A stretch of 33,034 bases of DNA from Syntrophobacteraceae bacterium (GCA_031292215.1 JARLHO010000087.1:1-33034), one strand, 5' to 3'. Shown: positions 1-8,164, counted from the first letter of the stretch. A program made the numbers and translations. The notes: a model not told the origin generated them from the letters alone.

Positions 1-44
1 AGCGCGGGGAGCTCTGCTCCCCGCACCCCCACGGGTCTCCGGGT
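1..44. repeat. Left arm of 44-bp inverted repeat
   Basis: This arm is the reverse complement of 141-184 with a single mismatch (position 34). It contains its own small palindrome (GCGGGGAGC, 3-nt spacer, GCTCCCCGC), so each arm can also fold alone. The sequence may continue to the left of the window. It looks like a REP/BIME-type or MITE-like intergenic repeat; no coding function is seen. Confidence 0.85.
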
Positions 45-140
45 CGCGGGCCCGGAGCCCCCCACCCCCCCCAATCCTTAGGCGGCAAAAATTATTCTAA
101 ATCGCGTTCGGCAAAAAAAATATCGCCCGCCCGGCCCCCC
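45..140. other. Spacer inside the inverted repeat, non-coding
   Basis: A C-rich tract is followed by an A/T-rich tract. I see no gene, promoter or RNA here. It is the loop between the two arms of the long inverted repeat. Confidence 0.6.
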
Positions 141-184
141 ACCCGGAGACGCGTGGGGGTGCGGGGAGCAGAGCTCCCCGCGCT
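141..184. repeat. Right arm of 44-bp inverted repeat
   Basis: It pairs with 1-44 at 43 of 44 positions. It ends about 10 bases from the stop codon of the small minus-strand frame at 195-383, so on that strand the hairpin lies just after the gene and could act as its 3' end structure. No T-run follows on either strand. Confidence 0.85.
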
Positions 185-194
185 TTTGTCCTTT

Positions 195-383
195 TTATGG
201 CCTCAGGGGAGTGCAGGCGATGATGAGGTCTCGGACATGGGAATAGAGCCGCTCCGCTTTCCGTAGATGTCTTAGCGCTTTTGACGGTGCGCCTCGGTCC
301 CGCGATAGCCTTTTGTATTCGTTTGCGTGCTGCTCAGCCCTTTGGTGAAGTCGGATAAGGCGTGTCTTCTGCTCAGCGGTCAT
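195..383 (-). CDS. Small basic hypothetical protein (62 aa)
   Basis: I do not recognise this protein. The ATG at 383 is preceded on the minus strand by AGAGAGGA with a 6-nt spacer, a good ribosome binding site, which is the main reason to believe it. The product is rich in Arg, Lys and Gln and looks largely helical, with no membrane segment or signal peptide. It lies downstream of the transposase gene on the same strand, separated by about 130 bases. A longer upstream extension in the same frame (to 674) overlaps the transposase and is probably not translated. It may be a passenger or remnant of the mobile element. Confidence 0.35.
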   Translation of the reverse strand: MTAEQKTRLIRLHQRAEQHANEYKRLSRDRGAPSKALRHLRKAERLYSHVRDLIIACTPLRP

Positions 384-510
384 AAACTGTTCCTCTCTAC
401 GATGAATATGCGCGAAATGATAAGAGGAGAGCAATGACCGGGAAATCGGGTCAAGACGGTATATTCCCGGAGGGTTTATCCCCATTTCTAAAAAATACGG
501 TCTTCTTTCC

Positions 511-1707
511 TCACAGAAACTGCCGCCCTGATTGTTGTAACTGCGCACTGTCCCGGTGAGGGCATTCGATCGGGTATCCCCAGGGGGAAAAGGACTTCGC
601 CTCCAGGTACAATTTTTCGACGAGCATGGCGACCACCATTTTCCCGTAAAACCAGGCGATACAGCTTTCCTCATTATGTTTTGGAATGTGGCCGATTCCG
701 ATGATGTTTTTCAGTCGTTTAAAGGTCGGTTGGATTTGCCAGCCCTCGCGGTATAATTCCAGGATATCCCGGGTTTTCATCGAGTGACGGTTAACCGTTG
801 TGAATACGCACACATACTCGGCATGCTCCAGGGTTTCGGGCAAAAGGCGACGCTGACGCTTGGAGGCCTTGGCCCTTAGCCTTTTTCTGGCCAGTTCGGC
901 GGCCTCTTGGGTCTTTTTGATGGCGCAAAGACGGCCCTTTTGAAGTTCTTTGCCCCCCGGCGCTCGAAAATAGACATCCCAGTCCCCGCAATCCACGACC
1001 TTTAACCGGCGAAGGTGATCGAGCGGCAGAAACGGTTTCCCGCTTTTATGGAAAAGGGGAAAATTGGAGCTGTGGAACCGCACGAGGACATGGCCTCCGC
1101 CATTGATAACATGAGTAATGCCTCGGCGTTTGCAGTATCTGCGCTCCCCTATGACAAGATCGCCCGGCGAGATATCGAAGCGTTGAAAATCCTCGCCCGC
1201 ATTCGGGTTGGTGATCCTGAAGCAGTCACAGCGCAAATTGTCTAGTCTCAGACAGTAATGAAGTCTCCAATCGCTTCCCGTGCTTCCCGGTTCACTGATC
1301 GGCGCTCCGTCAACCACCCGGACCTGAAACCGGCTTCGCGGCTCTTCCACACCGGGGTGGCTGTTCATCCCTTTTAAAATTTCCACGCACATCCAATGGA
1401 GCCAATGTTCCGAGACCTTCAGGCGATGGAGCAGCGCGGCGTCATTTATGCTGCAAAGATTTGCCTCGTGGGCGTATGCGCTCGTCGTTCGAAGCGACAT
1501 CCCGCTTGCCAGATGAATCATGAGAACCCGCAGAAGGGTCTTGGCCGAGTCGATCTTTCGCCTGCGAGACAAAGCGCCCAGTTCGAGCGCTTTTTCTTCC
1601 CAGCCTGCCGGCAAAAACCTTAATACTATTTCCCAATCGTCCTGAGCTTGTGGATTCATTAGTTTGGATATTCTTTCAAAATACGGCGGAAGTAAATGGC
1701 TTTTCAT
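511..1707 (-). CDS. IS4-family transposase, probably catalytically dead
   Basis: This 398-aa protein has the layout of IS4-family DDE transposases. The first acidic residue sits in VVDGAP (D133). The region that normally reads GDRGY here reads GERRY (E188). The family's Y-x2-R-x3-E-x6-K signature near residues 319-333 keeps its exact spacing but reads Y319-x2-G322-x3-Q326-x6-K333. The catalytic Glu is therefore Gln, the conserved Arg is Gly, and the second Asp is Glu. These changes suggest an inactive enzyme although the frame is open. The start is uncertain: neither the ATG at 1707 nor the one at 1659 (MNPQ) has a clear ribosome binding site. I could not identify matched IS ends or a target duplication. 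Family assignment is firm; inactivity is inferred. Confidence 0.85.
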   Translation of the reverse strand: MKSHLLPPYFERISKLMNPQAQDDWEIVLRFLPAGWEEKALELGALSRRRKIDSAKTLLRVLMIHLASGMSLRTTSAYAHEANLCSINDAALLHRLKVSEHWLHWMCVEILKGMNSHPGVEEPRSRFQVRVVDGAPISEPGSTGSDWRLHYCLRLDNLRCDCFRITNPNAGEDFQRFDISPGDLVIGERRYCKRRGITHVINGGGHVLVRFHSSNFPLFHKSGKPFLPLDHLRRLKVVDCGDWDVYFRAPGGKELQKGRLCAIKKTQEAAELARKRLRAKASKRQRRLLPETLEHAEYVCVFTTVNRHSMKTRDILELYREGWQIQPTFKRLKNIIGIGHIPKHNEESCIAWFYGKMVVAMLVEKLYLEAKSFSPWGYPIECPHRDSAQLQQSGRQFL

Positions 1708-2055
1708 GTAAACATTTATGGGGCAAAGACCGGGAGGGTGATCTGGGATGCCGTTCCATCTTGTGACCTCGCAAAAAAGAATGAATATTTTATCCGCAAA
1801 ACGATTTTCACGCCATTATATCGCCTGGCGATCGGGGACGGCCGATCAAACGGTAATTTCCCCTCTTTTAGCCGTCGGCCTCTCCATCTTTCGCACGGGC
1901 TTTTGCCGCCCCGCCTGAAATTGCGCCCATCCCATCTGCGCCATTACAGATGATGGATCTTCCGTTGCCTGGATGAGCATATCGTTTGGCCTCTTTTCTA
2001 TCGTGATTTCTTCTATAGTATTTCGACAAAGGTGGAGAAAAAGTTAACACTAAAG
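1708..2055. other. Intergenic, no convincing gene
   Basis: Only short overlapping frames without family resemblance occur here. The frame described at 2056-2358 stays open upstream to about 1954, so its true 5' end could lie in this stretch. Confidence 0.5.
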
Positions 2056-2358
2056 ATGCGGTGGAAGAAAAAGACTAATGATTTATCCGATGCGGTACGA
2101 TTTCTAATTATAATGGAAACTCTCATTTACCGGAGGAAGCATTGGAAAGCGGCGGAATAGCTTTATCGCTCCGATTTACGGAAATAGTTCTGTAATCCGG
2201 AAGTGTACTATTATGAAAGGGTAAAAACGATGAACTTGAGCAAGTAGCGTAAAAAGCAGGGTTAGTATGCTGTTTATCGTGGAGTGGATCGTATTAAAGA
2301 AGAGCTTACCGATTGTACTATCGCTAAAGGATGTTGCGCATGGGAACTCGCAAAATAA
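2056..2358 (+). pseudogene. Small reading frame interrupted only by TAG codons
   Basis: Read from the ATG at 2056, one frame runs to a TAA at 2356-2358 and is broken only by four TAG codons (2158, 2185, 2245, 2263), with no internal TAA or TGA. The translated stretches between them look like one protein: basic, helical, ending in a Cys-containing segment (KGCCAWELAK). Each TAG would become a Gln codon by one base change, so C-to-T decay of a gene is the simplest reading; UAG recoding is the alternative. A strong terminator follows 47 bases downstream. No good ribosome binding site precedes the ATGs at 2056, 2113 or 2230. I do not recognise the family. Confidence 0.35.
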
Positions 2359-2405
2359 ACCGCTCGGGCCGCCGAGGATACGATTTCTACTCCGCTATAC
2401 ATCTC

Positions 2406-2435
2406 CCGGGCGGCCGCTAAGGCCGCCCGGCTTTT
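2406..2435 (+). terminator. Intrinsic terminator
   Basis: A perfect 10-bp stem (CCGGGCGGCC / GGCCGCCCGG) with a 5-nt GCTAA loop is followed by CTTTT. It would end transcription coming from the degraded frame at 2056-2358 and insulates the promoter at 2522. Confidence 0.75.
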
Positions 2436-2521
2436 GGCGAACTCTTGTCTGCGGGCCCCCCGCCTAAACGAAGCGTTATCCAACCCAAAAATTTACCCGG
2501 TCGTTTGATCTGTTTTTTCGC

Positions 2522-2550
2522 TTGACCTGTTCACGGGTGCAATTTAGATT
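2522..2550 (+). promoter_or_regulatory. Sigma-70-type promoter for the KdpD-like gene
   Basis: TTGACC and TAGATT are separated by exactly 17 bases and lie about 105 bases upstream of the chosen start codon. The match is 5 of 6 at -35 and 4 of 6 at -10. Confidence 0.5.
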
Positions 2551-2655
2551 CAACTTACTCACTATTTTGGGTATGACAAACGGAGTGCGAAACAAACCCG
2601 TTTAACGAGCATGGCGCCCGGTGCGGTCGTTCGCCGGAAGAAACGGAGACAGATG

Positions 2656-3912
2656 ATGTCCGATGCAAAGGTTACTGCGGAAAAGGTGCTGGTGTGCGTA
2701 AACGCAAGTCCTGCCGGCGCGGGAGTCATAAGATATGCGGCAAGAAAGGCCGCTGCGGCGGGAGGCAGGCTTTTTGCCGTATATGTGGAAACACCCGGCG
2801 AATTGCTGACCACTAAAGAGGCGCGTGAGCGGGCTAGCGACCATTTGAGACTGGCGGAGGAACTGGGAGCTAAAACGGCGATCCTTACTGGCAAACACAT
2901 TGCCGAAGAGACGATAAAGTTTGCAAGGGATAAGGGCATAACGAAAATTATTGCGGGAAAACCCGGCCGCTCGCGCCTTGCAACCATTTTCTCCGGAAGC
3001 GCCGTAGACCGTCTTGTGCGAATCAGCGACGGAATCGATGTCGAGATCGTTTCGGGGGATTTGGGCGAGGCGGTTCAAAAAACGTATAGGATCGGCTCTG
3101 AGCAAATCTCCTGGTCCGATTACGGAGCAGGCCTTCTTTTTTACGCGTTCGCAACGGGCTTGTGCCTGTTGATGTATCCGCATATCGATTTAAGCAACCT
3201 CATCATGGTCTACTTGCTGGCCGTACTGGTGACGGCGATGGAATCCGGCCGAGGGCCGGCGATAGTCATTTCTCTTTTGAGCGTTTTGACCTTTGATTTC
3301 CTCTTTGTGCCGCCGCGATTTTCCTTCACCGTAGATGATGCCCAATTCATCGTTACTTTCCTGGTCATGTTTGCGGTCGCCCTGGCGATTAGCCACCTTG
3401 CCTCGCTCATGCGCGCCCAGACCCGCACGGCCCGTCTGCACGAAAGACAGGCGGCGGCGATGCACGGTCTTAGCCGCCAGCTCGCCTGCTCCAGGGGCGT
3501 CGAAAATATCGTGAAGATCGCCGTGGAATACATTTCCGAGATTTTTGACTCTCCTCTGATAGTGCTTCTGCCTGACAGCGCGGGCAGGTTGAAGACCTCC
3601 GGGGGCGACCCCTCGCCGGTGCTCCAAAATGACCTGGTAAGGCAGCTCGATCTTGCTCGGAAATCTTTTGAGTCGGGCAAGTCAACCGGTTGGGGAAGCG
3701 AGGTTTGGCCGGAAAACGAAATCCTCTACACCCCCCTTGAGGTGGCGGACTCGAACCTTGGAGTCGTGGCGCTGCGGCCTCGCGATCCCAAACGATTTCT
3801 CATGGCCGATCAGCGTCTCCTTTTGGATTCGCTCGTTAAACAGGTGGCGCTTTCCCTCGATGTGGAATACATGGCGCAAAAGTGCGCGCCCCTACAATCG
3901 TCTGCTTCCTGA
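2656..3912 (+). CDS. KdpD-like sensor without kinase: USP, DUF4118, GAF
   Basis: The 418-aa product matches the middle of KdpD only. In order it has a universal-stress-protein domain (about residues 8-135, with KIIAGKPGRS), four hydrophobic segments of DUF4118 (about 150-245, with the typical FDFLFVPPRFSF), and a GAF-like domain (about 265-400). It ends just where KdpD would continue into the HisKA domain, and it lacks the N-terminal KdpD Walker-A sensor domain. The start at 2656 has GGAG 7 nt upstream; an ATG at 2653 and the longer frame from 2611 are less likely. It converges on the permease gene. In Staphylococcus KdpD the USP domain binds c-di-AMP, so a signal-sensing or scaffold role in potassium or osmotic control is a reasonable inference. 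Confidence 0.85.
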   Translation: MSDAKVTAEKVLVCVNASPAGAGVIRYAARKAAAAGGRLFAVYVETPGELLTTKEARERASDHLRLAEELGAKTAILTGKHIAEETIKFARDKGITKIIAGKPGRSRLATIFSGSAVDRLVRISDGIDVEIVSGDLGEAVQKTYRIGSEQISWSDYGAGLLFYAFATGLCLLMYPHIDLSNLIMVYLLAVLVTAMESGRGPAIVISLLSVLTFDFLFVPPRFSFTVDDAQFIVTFLVMFAVALAISHLASLMRAQTRTARLHERQAAAMHGLSRQLACSRGVENIVKIAVEYISEIFDSPLIVLLPDSAGRLKTSGGDPSPVLQNDLVRQLDLARKSFESGKSTGWGSEVWPENEILYTPLEVADSNLGVVALRPRDPKRFLMADQRLLLDSLVKQVALSLDVEYMAQKCAPLQSSAS

Positions 3913-3932
3913 TAATTTGGCCGCAATTCCCC

Positions 3933-5789
3933 TTATCCGTTCGAAACGGCCCGGCGCCCGAAGTAGTCGATCTGGAAATTAAACTGCGAGAACTTTTTGG
4001 GAAGCTTCATCAGGTTGAATACCATCACCCCGATGGCCAGTCTGTCCATCCAGGAGGACATTGGCCAGCCAAAATGGACGGTGATGGTTTTTTCGGGCAG
4101 TTCGTATTGAAGAAGCTTTAGCAGGAGCAAGATCCTCTGGTAGAGAGAGCCTCTGGAGAGCGGGAAACGATAGTGATTTTTCGCCATCTTGGGCGGGATG
4201 CCCTGGCGGGGGGTAAAAAAGGTTATGTAGGCCTCATTTTCTTTCGGCTCTTCCAGGGCTTCTTCGCGCGGGCGCCGGAAGATTACGTGTATGTCGTCTG
4301 TGGACGATTCCGCAAAGCTAAGCATCATCTCCATCTCGTTATCCGATTGGCCGATCTGGACGATTTCCGGGGCGCGGCGCTTGGCAAGAAACCAGCCGGC
4401 CACAAGTACAAAAGTGGTGACGCTCCCCCAGAGCGCGGTGCCGTGCGGTTTGTCTATCGCCAGGAAAATAAAGCATCCCACCAAAATGATCCACAGGATA
4501 AGAGTCCCCAGGCGACTCGTGTAGTAGGGGACTACCTCCTTTGTTCCGGTAAAATACCGGTAGATCAAAAGCGAGCCGAGGTTTATGCAAAAACTCGCCA
4601 CCAGCCCTATGGCGTACATATCGGCAAGGACTTCCTGGGATCCGCTTGTGATCATGACGATGATGGAGAAAAAGGTCGCATTGAGAATATGGATTCGATA
4701 GAGCGAGTTGCGGCGGTTGGTTGCAATCAGCCAGTGGAACCCGTATCGGTGCGCCACGCGCTCCAGCAGTTCGCTTGAGGCGACAAAGGCGGTGTTTACG
4801 GCCATCATCAAAGTGATGCTGGCAAGGCCTGCCACCATGATGCCGAAAAAAGTCCCGTTTAGGACCGTGGCATAATGGGTGATAAGGTCGCCTTCGTGGG
4901 CGGCAAAATCGAGGGGGGCGCTAAGGGCCAGGGCGGCCACGATGGGCGTCACCAGGCCAACCGTACAGGCCAGGAATAGATATGCCTTGTGTGAGTCGCG
5001 CCAACTGCGCACCAGCCCGGCCGTCTGGATAACCGATTCTATTCCTGAATAGGCCAGGATACAGAAGGCGAGATGGGATATAAAATTTCCGTAATCATGG
5101 AGCAGCGAGCCGGTTTGAAGAGATTTTAGCGAATCTATCCCCGATTGTTTGATGTTTTGGAGGGCCGCGCCGTTTAACTCGACCAGCCCCGAGGCCACAA
5201 GATTTAGGATAACGAAGGCTGCCAGGGCGAAAACCAAAAAGGTGAACCTGGCGTTTTCCTTTATGCCGATAATATTTAGCCCGGCTATCGCCCAGAGTAT
5301 CGCCAGCACCAGGACGATAACAAGCGTGTTGGCCTGGGCGACATGGGGGAAAAACGAGGAGGCGTTTAGAACCGCGCTAACAGCCGATAGACAGGCGGTG
5401 AGGGTGTAGTCGACCATGATCGATGAGACGGCCACAAAAGAGATCATCGGGCCGAGCACCAGGTAGGAAAACGAGTAGACCCCTCCCCCGATGAGTCCGT
5501 TATGCTCCAAAATTTCGGCGATTTCGGTAAATCGCGTGCTCATAAAGCGCATGAGGATACTGGTTAGAGCGATAAATACGATTGCGCTCAACCCGATGAA
5601 CCTGTGCGCCTCCGCAGGTACGTAGAAGATGGACGTAAATTCGTCCATCAGCGTGATGATGCCTACAGCCAGCCAGGTAAGCCACAGCTTTCCGGCCTGG
5701 GAGTAGGAGATGAGGTTGGGTTTGCGCAGGAGAAGGACAAAAGTCCACACAAGCGACAGATTCAGCAGCACGAGAACGATGAGCTTCAT
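3933..5789 (-). CDS. APC-superfamily permease under a c-di-AMP riboswitch, possible K+ importer
   Basis: This is a 618-aa integral membrane protein with about twelve hydrophobic segments in the first 480 residues (for example GGGVYSFSYLVLGP in the early core) and a soluble C-terminal region of about 140 residues. The architecture is that of the amino acid/polyamine/organocation superfamily. B. subtilis YdaO/KimA, a c-di-AMP-regulated potassium importer, has similar length and a similar cytosolic tail, and its mRNA carries the same riboswitch class found here at 5966-6076. Potassium transport is therefore a good hypothesis but not proven; an amino acid permease is the alternative. I chose the ATG at 5789; a GTG at 5810 is in frame but has no ribosome binding site. 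The gene ends 20 bases from the end of the convergent KdpD-like gene. Confidence 0.85.
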   Translation of the reverse strand: MKLIVLVLLNLSLVWTFVLLLRKPNLISYSQAGKLWLTWLAVGIITLMDEFTSIFYVPAEAHRFIGLSAIVFIALTSILMRFMSTRFTEIAEILEHNGLIGGGVYSFSYLVLGPMISFVAVSSIMVDYTLTACLSAVSAVLNASSFFPHVAQANTLVIVLVLAILWAIAGLNIIGIKENARFTFLVFALAAFVILNLVASGLVELNGAALQNIKQSGIDSLKSLQTGSLLHDYGNFISHLAFCILAYSGIESVIQTAGLVRSWRDSHKAYLFLACTVGLVTPIVAALALSAPLDFAAHEGDLITHYATVLNGTFFGIMVAGLASITLMMAVNTAFVASSELLERVAHRYGFHWLIATNRRNSLYRIHILNATFFSIIVMITSGSQEVLADMYAIGLVASFCINLGSLLIYRYFTGTKEVVPYYTSRLGTLILWIILVGCFIFLAIDKPHGTALWGSVTTFVLVAGWFLAKRRAPEIVQIGQSDNEMEMMLSFAESSTDDIHVIFRRPREEALEEPKENEAYITFFTPRQGIPPKMAKNHYRFPLSRGSLYQRILLLLKLLQYELPEKTITVHFGWPMSSWMDRLAIGVMVFNLMKLPKKFSQFNFQIDYFGRRAVSNG

Positions 5790-5965
5790 GTAACTCTTTT
5801 GTGACCTCACGCAATGGAATCTAACTGCAATAGGATCCTAAGCACTGACGGGCCGAGCGTTTATCGCGGAAAGACGAGGAGGGGGTGGCTAAATTCCAAA
5901 GGAAAGACCTGCCTCTTATAAAGACGTGTCAAACCCGAATCGAGTCCGTTACAAATTGCCCTCTT

Positions 5966-6076
5966 GACGCCTGCGAGGTTAGCTGACGGGCTAGGGCTAA
6001 AGAGGTTGCCCCGCGCCTTGTGGCGATACGCCCCGTGTTTATTGGGTCCCCCGCTCCGAATTGCGGATTCGGCGAT
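5966..6076 (-). promoter_or_regulatory. ydaO/yuaA-type c-di-AMP riboswitch
   Basis: On the minus strand the leader of the permease gene shows the conserved blocks of this aptamer in order: ATCGCCGAATCC, CGGAGCGGGGGACCCA, GGGGCGTATC, then GTCAGCTAACCTCG and AGGCGTC. The outer P1 helix forms between CGCC (6075-6072) and GGCG (5971-5968). The internal hairpin CCGAA/TTCGG is also present. A promoter places the transcript start only a few bases upstream. About 175 bases separate the aptamer from the start codon. I saw no obvious intrinsic terminator there, so the expression platform is unresolved. Known members usually turn genes off when c-di-AMP is high. Confidence 0.9.
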
Positions 6077-6089
6077 AACTGCGAAATGC

Positions 6090-6118
6090 ACCTTAATTCG
6101 CGGTAATGACTATGTCAA
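6090..6118 (-). promoter_or_regulatory. Promoter of the riboswitch-permease transcript
   Basis: A perfect TTGACA (-35) at 6118-6113 is followed after 17 bases by TAAGGT (-10, weak, 3 of 6). The predicted start near 6083 falls about 7 bases before the riboswitch P1 helix, which fits well. Confidence 0.55.
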
Positions 6119-6312
6119 GAAATGTTAAGATTTGCGTAAGTCTTCCTTTAAAAAAAATTGCTCTCTTTCCCCGTGGCGTCGATTTGGTTGTCTGGCCGGG
6201 GTTGGGGCTTTCGCTTTCTCTTTAATTACACGAGATTTCAAGATACCATGGCCCCCTTGGCGATCCGCGCGCGAGTTCGCCTTGGCGCTCCTCGTAAACA
6301 GGAAAATCATCC

Positions 6313-8118
6313 ATGAGCTTTAGGACAAAACTTATCCTGGCATTTGGCGGTCAGCTTGCGATCCTCATCCTGCTCGGCCTGGTAAGTATTCGGACCATTA
6401 CGATGTCGAGCCACACCCTGCAAAGGATCTTCAGGGAAAACTACGACTCCGTGGCTGCCTGTCTTGCGATGAAAGACTCCATCCAGGCATTGGACCAAAC
6501 TGCGGAAACATTTATCTGGGAAGGCGTAAAGGAGGGGAAAATCTCCTTGCAGGAGCAAGAGTTCTCGGATCGTCTCCGGTTCCAGCAGGGTAACGTCACG
6601 GTTCCGGGAGAACAGGCGCTAACCGATGCTTTGACCAACCAGTGGAATGTCTATCGCCGGCTGTTTGAACGATTCTTTACGCTTTCCGCGGGTGAGTCCG
6701 CACGCCGGCAGTTCTATCGCACAAGGCTCCTGCCCCACTCCCGGCTCGTCTCCAGCCTGGCCCAGCGGATCGCCGATATCAATCTCGACAACATGGTCTC
6801 AACCGATGGGCAGGCGCGCAGGAAGGCGGCCGAGACCAACCGAGCGCTGGTGTTGCTGGTAGTATCGGGAATCGTGCTCGCAGCCCTTTTTGCCGCCGTA
6901 ATCTGGCGCTCGCTCGCCCGGTCCATTTCCGGCCTCACACGCTCTGTTGAGGAAATCAAGCGGGGAAACCTCGACCTTTTCGTCCAGGTCGGCGCAAGAG
7001 ATGAAATCGGAAACCTCGCCTTGGCATTTAACGAGATGACCTCAAGCCTTCGCCAGTTAAGAACAACCAAGCGAAAAGAGCTTCTTCGCTCCCAACGGGC
7101 CACCAATTCGGTGCTAAATACCCTCCCTGAGGCCATCGCCATTTGCAGTCCCTCCGGCACGATAGAGGTCTCAAACGAGGCTGCCGCAAAAAATTTCGGA
7201 CTTACTCCCGGAGGCTCGATCCAGGACGTCGGCAAGGAAAGAATCGCATCGCTATTTGATCGGGCGATCCGGGAAATGCGCCCCATTCGAAGCGATGGCT
7301 GGGATTTTGCCATACAGAAATTTTTGGACGGCGATGAGTTGTTCTTTATGCCTGAAGCCGTTCCGATCCTCGATGACGAGCGACGAGCAATCGGGGTAAC
7401 TCTCGTTCTCTCCGATGTCACGCGGCTGCGCAAGGCCGATGAAGTCAAAAGCGGCCTCATAGCGACTGTTTCCCACGAACTAAAGACCCCCCTTACCTCT
7501 ATTCGGCTGGCAACCCATGCCCTGTTTAACGAAAAAATCGGCCTCCTGACTCCCAAGCAGGCTGAACTGGTGGCGGCCGCCAGGGAAGAAAGCGATCGGC
7601 TTCACCGGATAATCGACAATCTGCTCGAACTGGGCAGGATGGAAGCCGGGCGCTCCAGGCTCGATCCTGTACTGCTTAATGCCGAGGAGGTGCTGCTTGG
7701 GGCAGCCGAGCAAATGCGAGCCGCTTTTTCCGACCGGGGGGTAGCCCTTAGCCTCGATCTGCCGGGTGAGCCCTCCTTTGTAAAGGCCGACGGCGTGAGG
7801 CTGGGCATCGTATTTGCCAATCTTTTAAACAATGCGTTGCGGTACACCCCTCCTGGAGGCAAGGTCACGATCTCGGCCCGTGATGCGCAGAGCGAGGTGA
7901 TCTTTTCGGTCCAGGACACCGGCCAGGGGATAGCCGAAGAAGATCTGCCCCGTATTTTCGAAAAATTCTATCGAGTCTCGGCGGCCGAAGATCAGGGGGC
8001 CTCGGGGCTGGGGTTGGCGATAGTAAAAGAAATAGTCGGGGAGCACGGAAGTACAATCGAGGTGAGCAGCAGTCCGGGCAGGGGCGCCAGGTTCACCTTC
8101 GCCCTAAAGAAGGCCTAA
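6313..8118 (+). CDS. KinB-like membrane sensor histidine kinase
   Basis: The 601-aa protein has a transmembrane segment at about 7-29, a periplasmic region of about 145 residues rich in helices (KinB-type four-helix sensor), a second transmembrane segment at about 178-198, HAMP (about 199-252), PAS (about 262-372), HisKA with the phospho-acceptor H388 in SHELKTPL, and a HATPase domain with N-box (N503, N506, N507), DTGQGI (D535) and GLGLAI. All catalytic motifs are intact. AGGA lies about 10 bases upstream of the ATG. No response regulator is adjacent, so its partner lies elsewhere. The gene is divergent from the riboswitch-controlled permease. Its position beside a KdpD-like sensor that lacks a kinase invites the idea of a split sensory system, which is inference. 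Confidence 0.92.
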   Translation: MSFRTKLILAFGGQLAILILLGLVSIRTITMSSHTLQRIFRENYDSVAACLAMKDSIQALDQTAETFIWEGVKEGKISLQEQEFSDRLRFQQGNVTVPGEQALTDALTNQWNVYRRLFERFFTLSAGESARRQFYRTRLLPHSRLVSSLAQRIADINLDNMVSTDGQARRKAAETNRALVLLVVSGIVLAALFAAVIWRSLARSISGLTRSVEEIKRGNLDLFVQVGARDEIGNLALAFNEMTSSLRQLRTTKRKELLRSQRATNSVLNTLPEAIAICSPSGTIEVSNEAAAKNFGLTPGGSIQDVGKERIASLFDRAIREMRPIRSDGWDFAIQKFLDGDELFFMPEAVPILDDERRAIGVTLVLSDVTRLRKADEVKSGLIATVSHELKTPLTSIRLATHALFNEKIGLLTPKQAELVAAAREESDRLHRIIDNLLELGRMEAGRSRLDPVLLNAEEVLLGAAEQMRAAFSDRGVALSLDLPGEPSFVKADGVRLGIVFANLLNNALRYTPPGGKVTISARDAQSEVIFSVQDTGQGIAEEDLPRIFEKFYRVSAAEDQGASGLGLAIVKEIVGEHGSTIEVSSSPGRGARFTFALKKA

Positions 8119-8164
8119 ACCCGCCTGTGGCGCCCCATCGGCACATACCTCAACGGTCGGCGAT

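Noticed and set aside
4173-4778. 201-codon plus-strand frame
   Set aside because: It is antisense to the permease coding region and looks like shadow sequence.
6132-6323. Possible 63-aa leader gene overlapping the kinase start
   Set aside because: It needs a TTG start without a ribosome binding site and lies across the divergent promoter region.
6714-7556. 280-codon minus-strand frame
   Set aside because: It is antisense to the well-defined histidine kinase gene and has no family resemblance.
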